From positions 1-6,087 of the forward strand of contig JAFUQY010000174.1 of the NCBI GenBank assembly GCA_017472105.1: a stretch of DNA of 6,087 nt, read 5' to 3'. The translations under genes were made by a program, and so were the position numbers. A model generated the notes under the pieces. It ran no database searches, had not been told where the DNA came from, and saw only the letters and a list, made by a program, of their open reading frames with translations. This stretch comes from Clostridia bacterium (GTDB lineage: Bacteria; Bacillota_A; Clostridia; Oscillospirales; CAG-272). Positions 1 to 5,711 of the stretch are shown in pieces. Each line of letters begins with the position of its first letter. Positions within the stretch are counted from its first letter, which is position 1.

Positions 1-530
1 CCTTTCTGAATCACGTGATACCGCTCCGCTGTGTTGGATGGCGTGATTTCAAACGGAGCGTCATGCATCAGACAGTCAAAAAACGCTTGTCTTGTATAGT
101 CCCGCTCGCCTTCAAAGCCGAAGGTGCTGTAATGCGGGCCGTGATACGTCACAAGTCCCGTTTTTGCATAGATCGCATTCAGCAGAGCCGTGATGTCCGA
201 GTAGCCGCAGATGATCTTCGGATTCGCTGCAATCAGATCATAATCCAAGTGCCGCAGAAGCTGATTGCAGCTGAATCCGCCGAGGCATGTGAGTATCATT
301 TTCACATCCGGGTCACGGAAGGCTTCATGCAGGTCCTCCACGCGTGCCGCAATGCCGGAAGAAGAATACCGATCCATCTCGCGGCTGTGTGCGGAATACG
401 TCAGACGGAATCCCTCATCCCGGAAAAATTCTGCCGCACGTCTGTGCGCGTTGTCCCACACTGCCGCCAGACTCATCGACGGCGCAACGACCCTGATTTC
501 ATCCCCAATTTTCAGTCTGTCCGGAATCAT
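1..530 (-). CDS. S66 family LD-carboxypeptidase / MccF-like serine peptidase, N-terminal part (3' end outside window)
   Basis: Reading the minus strand from the ATG at 530-528 gives 176 residues that stay open to the window edge. The start MIPDRLKIGDEIRVVAPS is typical of family S66, which includes cytoplasmic LD-carboxypeptidases that trim murein tetrapeptides and MccF-type enzymes that inactivate microcin C-like peptide-nucleotides. The stretch at residues 79-90 (ILTCLGGFSCNQ) and GYSDITALLNAI at 109-120 match the family core; Ser111 in GYSD is the expected nucleophile. Family members have about 300-340 residues, so the C-terminal half carrying the catalytic Glu and His lies beyond position 1. 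No signal peptide is visible, which fits a cytoplasmic enzyme. The start is supported by GGAGG at 543-539, eight bases upstream. Murein recycling versus toxin immunity cannot be decided here; the N-terminus looks more MccF-like than LdcA-like. An unusual leader precedes it (544-799). Confidence 0.9.
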   Translation of the reverse strand, partial: MIPDRLKIGDEIRVVAPSMSLAAVWDNAHRRAAEFFRDEGFRLTYSAHSREMDRYSSSGIAARVEDLHEAFRDPDVKMILTCLGGFSCNQLLRHLDYDLIAANPKIICGYSDITALLNAIYAKTGLVTYHGPHYSTFGFEGERDYTRQAFFDCLMHDAPFEITPSNTAERYHVIQK

Positions 531-543
531 ACAATTTTCCTCC

Positions 544-592
544 AAAAATAAAAATAACGGTGCCGTCCGAAACTGTCCCCGACCTGCACCGT
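544..592 (-). terminator. Terminator-like hairpin immediately upstream of the S66 gene (candidate attenuator)
   Basis: In minus-strand RNA, ACGGTGC (592-586) pairs perfectly with GCACCGT (563-557). A further GTC/GAC pair can form inside the 22-base loop. The stem is followed directly by the T-rich run TATTTTTATTTTT (556-544). The T tract exists only in the minus direction, so this would act on transcripts heading into the S66 gene. Its last T abuts the GGAGG ribosome binding site (543-539), so terminated RNA would end just before translation signals of the peptidase. The perfect stem is only 7 bp with a large loop, so strength is uncertain. Confidence 0.5.
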
Positions 593-616
593 GAGTATCC
601 TGCTGTCCAATAATCC

Positions 617-727
617 TCAAAAAGAGTATTCTGAAATTCGGGTACGGCAATACAAGCCCGGACGATACTGATGCATCATATCCGCGCCGTGCATATGAAC
701 GGTATTCATGCAAATCTTCCCCGTCAT
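617..727 (-). CDS. Possible 36-residue leader peptide / small protein upstream of the S66 gene
   Basis: An ATG at 727-725 opens a 36-codon frame ending in TGA at 619-617. AAGGA at 740-736 lies eight bases upstream, and a promoter-like pair lies about 37 bases before that binding site's start codon. The peptide begins MTGKICMNTVHMHGADMMHQ and ends YRPGLYCRTRISEYSF. It has five Met, three His and two Cys, and no membrane segment. I do not recognise it. Position between promoter and terminator-like hairpin (592-544) is what an attenuation leader peptide would have; a stand-alone small protein or a chance frame are alternatives. Third-position G/C is weaker than in the large genes. Its coding DNA includes the palindrome TGATGCATCA (669-678) and the dyad ATGAA/TTCAT (695-709). 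Confidence 0.35.
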   Translation of the reverse strand: MTGKICMNTVHMHGADMMHQYRPGLYCRTRISEYSF

Positions 728-770
728 TGCTGCAGTCCTTTCCGAAATTCATCTGAAACAAATATATCTT

Positions 771-799
771 ATACTACCACACTTTCCCGCAGGAGTCAA
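771..799 (-). promoter_or_regulatory. Sigma-A-like promoter for the S66 leader and gene
   Basis: On the minus strand, TTGACT (799-794) is followed after exactly 17 bases by TAGTAT (776-771). That is 5/6 and 4/6 matches to the consensus boxes. Transcription would begin near 764, giving a leader of about 230 bases before the S66 start codon, unusually long for a simple gene. A second AT-rich box (TATAAG, at 773-768) overlaps but would be 20 bases from the -35 box. No closer promoter of similar quality was found between 551 and 700. Confidence 0.55.
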
Positions 800-812
800 T
801 ACAAAATCCGCA

Positions 813-842
813 TTGACACCGGCGTTTTTTCTGTGCTATAAT
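813..842 (+). promoter_or_regulatory. Near-consensus extended -10 promoter for the esterase-phosphoesterase operon
   Basis: TTGACA (813-818) is a perfect -35 box and TATAAT (837-842) a perfect -10 box, separated by 18 bases. TG at 834-835 adds an extended -10 element. The expected start of transcription is near 849, leaving an untranslated leader of only about 23 bases that holds GAGAGGAG (857-864) before the ATG at 872. The promoter lies 13 bases beyond the opposing S66 promoter, so the two units diverge back to back without overlapping boxes. Such strength suggests substantial constitutive expression unless a repressor binds here; no clear operator is visible. Confidence 0.85.
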
Positions 843-871
843 GGAAAAAAACACGCGAGAGGAGCTGCATC

Positions 872-2020
872 ATGAAAATCACATCCTACGAAGTGCTCGG
901 GAAGCTGCCCGATTTATTCACCCTCGACGACGGACGTCCGGTCCGCACCTTCGATGACTGGCGTGAGCGCCGCGGGGAACTTTACAAAACCGCCGTGGAG
1001 CTGCAGTACGGTCAGATTCCGCCGGAGCCGGAGTTTCTTCAAGTCGATCCGCTCTGCCTGCCGAACACGCCCGGACGCATGAACATCTGGCGGATCACGA
1101 CCGGCACCCGTGCGCATCCCGTCTCCTTTACAATGTACGCGCATGTTCCGAAGAGGAAGGGTCCCTATCCGGTTGTCATCGACGGGGATTTATGCTACGC
1201 GTGCATGCAGGATCCCGTCATCTCCGACAAATTCGTGGAGCGCGGAATCATGCTCGTGAAGTTCAACCGCGACGAAATCGTGCCCGACATCCGCAATCCG
1301 AAGCGCACCGGCAATCTCTATGAGACCTACGCCGACCGCAATTTCGGTGCACTGGCGGCATGGGCATGGGGTTACAGCCGGGTTCTGGACGCTCTTGAGA
1401 CGCTCGGGCTTGCCGACATGTCCTGCGTCACGTTCACGGGTCTGTCCCGCGGCGGTAAGGCTGCCCTCCTCGCCGGTGTTCTCGATGAGCGCGCGACCAT
1501 TGTCAATCCCGAAGCGACCTGTGCCGGAAGCTCGAGCTGTTACCGCATCCACATGAAAGCCCTGACCGAGGACGGACGGGAACAGAGAAGCGAGACGCTC
1601 AAGGATATCGTCAACGCGTTCCCGGACTGGTTCGGCCCCGGCATGAAGGCATACGAAGACGACGAAGCCTCGCTCCCGTTTGATGCGCACAGTCTGAAAG
1701 CCCTCGTCGCGCCGCGCGTCTTCTTCGATTCGCAGGCGGAAAGCGACATCTGGTCGGGCCCGGTGAACACGTATCAGACGAGCATCGCGGCACTGGAGGT
1801 CTGGAAAATGTACGGCAAGCCGGAAAACGTCCTCTGGTACTGGCGGAGCGGCGGTCATGCGCATACCCCGGAGGATTTCGACATGCTGATCGAGGTCATC
1901 GAGCGCGAACGGAACGGAACTCCCCTGAAATCCGAGAAATTCATGCGCCTGCCGTTTGATCCTCCGGAGCCGATTTTCGACTGGAAAGCACCGTTTTACA
2001 CAACCGAAGACGGCAGATAA
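872..2020 (+). CDS. Cytoplasmic alpha/beta hydrolase resembling CE15 glucuronoyl esterases
   Basis: This 382-residue protein has an alpha/beta-hydrolase core. The nucleophile elbow GLSRGGKAALLAG (190-202) matches the G-x-S-R-x-G-K signature of carbohydrate esterase family 15, with Ser192 as nucleophile, Arg193 as likely oxyanion residue and Lys196. NPEATCAGSSSCYR (212-225) occupies the place of the CE15 conserved Glu (Glu215). WF at 253-254, LPFDAHSLKALVAPR (268-282) and the His-rich GGHAHTPED (327-335, probable catalytic His329) follow in family order. CE15 enzymes cleave esters of 4-O-methylglucuronic acid in glucuronoxylan-lignin linkages and are usually exported. This one starts MKITSYEVLGKLPDLF with no signal peptide, so it would act inside the cell on an imported or different ester. 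Start supported by AGGAG at 860-864, seven bases upstream. First gene of a two-gene operon. Family placement is fairly secure; substrate is not. Confidence 0.82.
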   Translation: MKITSYEVLGKLPDLFTLDDGRPVRTFDDWRERRGELYKTAVELQYGQIPPEPEFLQVDPLCLPNTPGRMNIWRITTGTRAHPVSFTMYAHVPKRKGPYPVVIDGDLCYACMQDPVISDKFVERGIMLVKFNRDEIVPDIRNPKRTGNLYETYADRNFGALAAWAWGYSRVLDALETLGLADMSCVTFTGLSRGGKAALLAGVLDERATIVNPEATCAGSSSCYRIHMKALTEDGREQRSETLKDIVNAFPDWFGPGMKAYEDDEASLPFDAHSLKALVAPRVFFDSQAESDIWSGPVNTYQTSIAALEVWKMYGKPENVLWYWRSGGHAHTPEDFDMLIEVIERERNGTPLKSEKFMRLPFDPPEPIFDWKAPFYTTEDGR

Positions 2021-2034
2021 AGGAGGACAATCCG

Positions 2035-2751
2035 ATGAAGCTGGGACTTTTTTCCGATCCGCACTACTCTGAGAAAGAAAGTGCATGCGTAACCCGGCGT
2101 CCGTCGCTCTCCTACGGCAAAATCCGCGATGCCATGGATGCGTTCACTGCCGCCGGATGCGATCTTGTGCTGTGCCTCGGTGACCTCGTGGACTGCTGTG
2201 ACACCATTGAGGAAGACCGCCGCCGGATTGACGGGCTGAACGGGATGATTTCGTCCTATCCCGTGCCGTTCTATTCCCTCATGGGCAACCACGATTACCA
2301 GAATTTTACCAGAGAAGAATTCTCGCGCCGCACATCGTATCCGCCGTTTTTCCTCCGGTTCGGGGATATCACGCTGATTTTCCCGGACGCGAATTTCATG
2401 GACAACGGCACCCCTGACGGACAGATCTACGCGAAGGACGCCATCGACTGGACGAACGCGTACCTGCCGGCGGATGTGTGCGAAAAGCTCCGTGCCGTCC
2501 TCGCGGATGAGGAGACCGTGCGCGCGTACGTGTTCCTGCACCAGAATCTCGATCCCGACGTTGAAGAGCACCACGTGATCCGCAACGCAGACGCGGTCCG
2601 TGCAGTTCTCCGCGAATCCGGCAAGGTCCGCGCGGTGTATCAGGGACATTTTCACCCCGGGCATGAGAGCATCATCGACGGGATACCGTATGTGACCCTT
2701 CCCGCAATGTGCGAAGGCGACGCAAACCCGTACCGCGTTGTGGAAATCTGA
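2035..2751 (+). CDS. Calcineurin-like metallophosphoesterase
   Basis: The 238-residue product shows the ordered metal-binding motifs of the superfamily: SDPH at 7-10 (Asp8, His10), LGDLVD at 48-53 (Asp50), GNHD at 84-87 (Asn85, His86), a lone His169 in FLHQN, and GHFHPGH at 204-210 (His205, His207). These bind a two-metal centre that hydrolyses phosphomonoesters or diesters. There is no signal peptide or membrane segment, so it is probably cytoplasmic. Length and motif spacing recall the Mn-dependent ADP-ribose/CDP-alcohol diphosphatase type, but that is an impression and substrate remains open. AGGAGG at 2021-2026 lies eight bases before the ATG, and only 14 bases separate it from the esterase stop codon, so the two genes are almost certainly cotranscribed. 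A strong terminator follows ten bases after its stop. Why a phosphoesterase is paired with a sugar-type esterase is not evident. Confidence 0.88.
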   Translation: MKLGLFSDPHYSEKESACVTRRPSLSYGKIRDAMDAFTAAGCDLVLCLGDLVDCCDTIEEDRRRIDGLNGMISSYPVPFYSLMGNHDYQNFTREEFSRRTSYPPFFLRFGDITLIFPDANFMDNGTPDGQIYAKDAIDWTNAYLPADVCEKLRAVLADEETVRAYVFLHQNLDPDVEEHHVIRNADAVRAVLRESGKVRAVYQGHFHPGHESIIDGIPYVTLPAMCEGDANPYRVVEI

Positions 2752-2760
2752 CGCAAAAAT

Positions 2761-2801
2761 ACCCGTACACCACCGGATTGGGCGGAATACGGGTGTTTTT
2801 T
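2761..2801 (+). terminator. Intrinsic terminator of the esterase-phosphoesterase operon
   Basis: ACCCGTA (2761-2767) pairs perfectly with TACGGGT (2788-2794), with a possible inner CCG/CGG pairing, and six T residues follow at 2796-2801. It starts ten bases after the phosphoesterase stop codon. Five A residues before the stem (2755-2759) become a T run on the other strand, so it could also stop transcription arriving from the right, making it bidirectional. Confidence 0.85.
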
Positions 2802-2888
2802 GTTGATTGGCTGACAGAAGATGCCGTGTAATCGTTTGATGGAAAGGCAATACCAATACCATAATTTTTTGCCATACATTCGCATCAC

Positions 2889-3033
2889 CAATCCAAACGT
2901 TATTCATGTCATTCAGAGGGCGAAAATCACTTATGACCAACACCATACTCAGCGCCCGAAGAATCTGTGTATGTCCTGTTCGGCTTGGAATATGTCCGTG
3001 GTATTCCTGCCTATTCAGGTAAAGGTTACTCAC
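2889..3033 (+). repeat. Structured repeat, copy 1
   Basis: This 145-base copy shares co-linear blocks with the reverse complement of 3095-3240. CAATCCAAACGT (2889-2900) matches at 10 of 12 positions, GTCATTCAGAGGGCG (2908-2922) is identical, GCCCGAAGAATCTGTG (2954-2969) is identical, and 2992-3033 matches at 32 of 42. The 31 bases between the two perfect blocks match only at chance level but keep their length. The blocks fold on each other: ATTC with GAAT, then a 3x3 purine internal loop (AGA opposite GAA), then GGGCG with CGCCC. It resembles the dispersed 'CATTCTGAG...GAAGAATCT' type of repeat seen in many bacterial genomes; that comparison is from memory. Confidence 0.75.
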
Positions 3034-3094
3034 GAACGATTTTGATGAATGTTTTACACAAATATTATTTCTGCAAATTGTACGTTATTACAAA

Positions 3095-3240
3095 GTGAGT
3101 CCCCTTAAGCTGAACAGGTACGATAACCATGGACATTTACTGATATGTATCGGATGTGCACAGATTCTTCGGGCGGGACATTGGGCTTTGATTTCCAGAA
3201 TAGCCCGCCCTCTGAATGACAAAAGGTGACGTTGGAATTG
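3095..3240 (-). repeat. Structured repeat, copy 2 (inverted relative to copy 1)
   Basis: Read on the minus strand, this copy carries the same blocks as copy 1 with one single-base length difference before the first perfect block. The perfect blocks lie at 3220-3206 and 3174-3159, again 31 bases apart. Its stem is longer: GGGCGGG pairs with CCCGCCC, and GGGCT with AGCCC inside, where copy 1 has only GGGCG/CGCCC. The same AGA/GAA internal loop and ATTC/GAAT outer pairs are kept. The copy ends at CAATTCCAACGT (3240-3229). Because it is inverted relative to copy 1, a transcript crossing both could form a long imperfect hairpin. Confidence 0.75.
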
Positions 3241-3309
3241 CTGACATTGGATACAACTGACATTTATGATATCGGGATAATATCCCCCTGCACAATCACG
3301 GTACATCTT

Positions 3310-4362
3310 TCACCCCATCCGCGCCGCGTATTTTTTCAGCGCCGTGGGGATTGCGTATCCATCCCGTATCTCCTCCGCGGTACGCCAGACAAAATCCGCA
3401 GACTCCGCATCCACGTGCACATCGTATCCGATCATGTGCCACTCGACGTGGGTGAAAATATGCTTCGCGGGAACGGATTCGGTCACATGCACCGGTTCCA
3501 GCCCCATCTCCCGCACAGCGTCGGCGCATTCGTCCGGGCTGAGGTGATTTTCAACCGACGGAAACTCCCACATCCCGATGAGAAGCCCCGCCGTTCTTTT
3601 GCGGATGGCGTATTTCTCGCCGCATTTTATCAGCAGAACCGTGCGGTTTTCGATCCGTCTCGGCTTTTTCGGGGATTTCACGGGGTATTGCTCCGTCGTT
3701 CCGGTCAGGTTCGCGCGGCAGACAGCATTCACGGGACAGTCAGAACACCGCGGAGCCCCGTTCGGGATGCAGACCCTCTCACCGAGCTCCATGAGTCCCT
3801 CCGTCAGAAGCCGCGCATGCTCACCCATCGGGTAAATCTCCCGGAGCCGATCAGTGCAGGCTTTTTTCGTTCCGGGATCGGCAATATCGCTGCTGTCCGC
3901 GAGAATCCGCGCCGTCACACGCATCACGTTGCCGTCAACGGCTGGCTCGGGCTGACCGTACGCAATCGACGCAATCGCCCCGGCGGTGTAGTCCCCGATC
4001 CCGGGCAGTTTTTTCAAGTCGTTCGCCGTTTCGGGAAGCTCTCCGCCGTACGCGTCAACGATCACGCATGCGGCTTTTTTGAGATTCCGCGCGCGGCTGT
4101 AATACCCGAGACCTTCCCACAGCTTCATGAGCCAGTCGTCGTCGGCTTCGGCGAGATCGTGCACCGTCGGGAAGGCGTCAAGAAACCGCGCGTAGTACGG
4201 GATCACCGCTTCGATGCGGGTCTGCTGGAGCATGATTTCCGAAATCCACACGTGATAGGGCGTCATGTCCTCCCGCCACGGAAGACTGCGTCCGTTTTCG
4301 CGGTACCACTGTATGATGAGCGGCACCGCGGACTCAAGAAGGGCGGAGTTATTCACAGACAA
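3310..4362 (-). CDS. mutY: A/G-specific adenine DNA glycosylase MutY
   Basis: This 350-residue frame is a full-length MutY, which removes adenine mispaired with 8-oxoguanine in base excision repair. In order: LPWR (27-30), SEIMLQQTRIEAV (41-53) with catalytic Glu42, the helix-hairpin-helix LPGIGDYTAGAI (119-130), VDGNVMRV (142-149) with catalytic Asp143, and four iron-sulfur cluster cysteines, Cys198, Cys206, Cys209 and Cys215. The first cysteine gap is seven residues where E. coli has six; I believe this is common in clostridial MutY. From about 238 a NUDIX-like 8-oxoG recognition domain follows, with HIFTHVEWH at 301-309 as the F-[ST]-H loop. The start is not ATG. A TGA lies directly before TTG at 4362-4360, so the options are that TTG or GTG at 4356-4354. 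GTG has GGTGA six bases upstream and looks better placed. Either start overlaps the glycosidase stop (14 or 8 bases), implying translational coupling. Confidence 0.95.
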   Translation of the reverse strand: MSVNNSALLESAVPLIIQWYRENGRSLPWREDMTPYHVWISEIMLQQTRIEAVIPYYARFLDAFPTVHDLAEADDDWLMKLWEGLGYYSRARNLKKAACVIVDAYGGELPETANDLKKLPGIGDYTAGAIASIAYGQPEPAVDGNVMRVTARILADSSDIADPGTKKACTDRLREIYPMGEHARLLTEGLMELGERVCIPNGAPRCSDCPVNAVCRANLTGTTEQYPVKSPKKPRRIENRTVLLIKCGEKYAIRKRTAGLLIGMWEFPSVENHLSPDECADAVREMGLEPVHVTESVPAKHIFTHVEWHMIGYDVHVDAESADFVWRTAEEIRDGYAIPTALKKYAARMG

Positions 4363-5626
4363 TCACCGCAACGGACTCGGCAGGGATGGTATCGGAAAAC
4401 TCCCACTCGCCGAGATTGACGCCTTCCCGGATCATCTTCGCGGATTTGATCTTCCCGATGCCGGTGAGGTTCATTTCAGCCGGGCAGGCGTTGGTATTGG
4501 CGATCACGACGGCGCCGTCCTCATCTTTCGCACCGACCGCGTACACGCCGGGGATATCGCAAGTGACTTCAATCTGCGTGCCGCGTTTATACAGCTCATT
4601 GAACGCCGCGAAGCTGTAATACGCCGGGAACGGTTCGGCTGTGAGCGGATTGAACATGGAGCCGTAGATGCTCGTCCCGTAGCGTGCGTCGTAGAACATC
4701 GCGCTGTCCAGCGGAGAATTCTGGAAACCGAGCATCATGCCGGCAACGAGAGATGCGTGTTTTGCACTTCCGCGGAGGTGTACCTCGGGATTCCACTCGT
4801 TGCAGGTGGTCTCGCAGTCGGTGAATCCCGCTTCATCGAGGCGGTCACGGGCATACTGCGCCCACTTCACGGTATTTTCAATGGACGAATAGGAATGCCA
4901 CGAGAAGAAATCCATGGGTGAGCCGTGGGATTTTACGTATTCGAGGAAGCCGTCGAAGAAGGTGAGGAAATACTTCTCCCTGCTGCTTCCGCCGTTTGCC
5001 GCGGTCGTTGCGTAGAATCCGCAGGACGCATATCCGCCGATTTTCAGATGCGGAAAGCATTTTTTAAGGTGCCGTGCGGTGACGTCGTAGAGTTCGTAGT
5101 ACTGCTCCTTTGTGCCCGTCCACATCTGGTTCTCGCGTGGATCCTCGAAGTTTTCGGGCTCGTTCCAGATTTCCCAGTAGCGGATGTTATAGGTAAATCC
5201 GTCCGCCCAGCCTTCGGTATAGTGCCGGATGACATGCTCGCAGATGACGGCCCATTTATGCGGATCCTTCGGCGGGTCGATGCGGTAGGATTTGATGGCG
5301 GCATCGTTTTCAATGGTGACGCCGAGCCGGAAGAAGGGTTCCGCACCGCATTCCATGAGGGCTTTGATGAGCATATCGGTGAAGGTGAAGTCATACGACG
5401 CGGGGTCACAGGGATCGGCATCGAAGTCGCGGAAGAGGTTGGGGATATCGACCCATCGTCCGCCGCCGAAGATTCCGCCGACGTCATGGAGTCTGGAGAA
5501 GGGGATTCCGGCTTCGGTGAGGTAGTGGAACATTTTGAAGCTGCTGCCCGCGAAAGGCGGCTGACCCACGCCGTGCATGGGTTTCATCTTTGCGATGGGC
5601 TTTGTGAAGTCAACGGAAATAGGCAT
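4349..5626 (-). CDS. Clan GH-A glycoside hydrolase, GH39-like (xylosidase/iduronidase type)
   Basis: This 425-residue protein looks like a GH39-type (beta/alpha)8 barrel. RYWEIWNEPENF (149-160) carries the predicted acid/base Glu156 in the WNEPEN motif, and TTCNEWNPEV (273-282) the predicted nucleophile Glu277. FFSWHSYSS (240-248) fits the barrel strand before it. Residues from about 350 form a small beta-rich C-terminal domain, as in GH39 beta-xylosidases. GH39 members cleave beta-xylosides or alpha-L-iduronides with retention, but this sequence is distant enough that the sugar cannot be named. MPISVDFTKPIAKMKPMHGV is not a signal peptide, so it should act on imported oligosaccharides. AAGGAG at 5642-5637 lies ten bases before the ATG at 5626. 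It is the promoter-proximal gene of a transcript continuing into mutY. A substrate link with the CE15-like esterase is possible but is on the opposite strand and unproven. Confidence 0.85.
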   Translation of the reverse strand: MPISVDFTKPIAKMKPMHGVGQPPFAGSSFKMFHYLTEAGIPFSRLHDVGGIFGGGRWVDIPNLFRDFDADPCDPASYDFTFTDMLIKALMECGAEPFFRLGVTIENDAAIKSYRIDPPKDPHKWAVICEHVIRHYTEGWADGFTYNIRYWEIWNEPENFEDPRENQMWTGTKEQYYELYDVTARHLKKCFPHLKIGGYASCGFYATTAANGGSSREKYFLTFFDGFLEYVKSHGSPMDFFSWHSYSSIENTVKWAQYARDRLDEAGFTDCETTCNEWNPEVHLRGSAKHASLVAGMMLGFQNSPLDSAMFYDARYGTSIYGSMFNPLTAEPFPAYYSFAAFNELYKRGTQIEVTCDIPGVYAVGAKDEDGAVVIANTNACPAEMNLTGIGKIKSAKMIREGVNLGEWEFSDTIPAESVAVIVCE

Positions 5627-5711
5627 GGTTTTGGGGCTCCTTATGCTTTATTATTTATTATGTTTTCTTTATTCTTTCTTCTTTGAGGTTTAGATTTGGA
5701 TTCACGTTATT

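Larger units (their letters stand above)
2802..3309. other. Gene-free stretch between convergent operons
   Basis: About 500 bases between the operon terminator and the end of mutY carry no credible gene. The frames that are open here (for example 2821-3045 on plus and 3306-3088 on minus) lack good ribosome binding sites and read the shared repeat blocks in different frames, so they are not homologous proteins. The stretch holds the two inverted repeat copies listed separately, a 61-base AT-rich spacer between them (3034-3094), the short palindrome GGGATA-A-TATCCC (3274-3286) just past the mutY stop, and a direct repeat CTGACATT (3241-3248 and 3257-3264). No clear T-tailed terminator for mutY is visible. 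Confidence 0.7.

Noticed and set aside
15..551. 178-codon plus-strand frame at the left edge
   Set aside because: It is antisense to the S66 peptidase, which reads cleanly on minus with family motifs but lacks a stop in the window.
1190..2086. 298-codon minus-strand frame opposite the esterase
   Set aside because: Antisense shadow of the CE15-like gene; no recognisable protein features.
1996..3033. 345-codon minus-strand frame crossing the phosphoesterase and the intergenic repeat
   Set aside because: It runs antisense through the phosphoesterase motifs, then through the operon terminator and repeat copy 1; no domain or ribosome binding site supports it.
2821..3045. 74-codon plus frame, and the 72-codon minus frame at 3306-3088, as a duplicated small gene
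   Set aside because: The shared repeat blocks fall in different reading frames in the two, so the similarity is at the nucleic acid level and not of proteins.
2889..3240. Inverted repeat pair as the terminal repeats of an insertion sequence
   Set aside because: Only 61 AT-rich bases without a coding frame separate the copies, and no target duplication is visible. A MITE-like origin is not excluded.
3226..4419. 397-codon plus-strand open frame opposite mutY
   Set aside because: It is the antisense shadow of a clear MutY. Its translation is rich in Arg, His and Pro with no recognisable domain, as expected from GC-biased codons read backwards.
4925..5686. 253-codon plus-strand open frame opposite the glycosidase
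   Set aside because: Antisense of the GH39-like gene, whose catalytic motifs are intact on the other strand.
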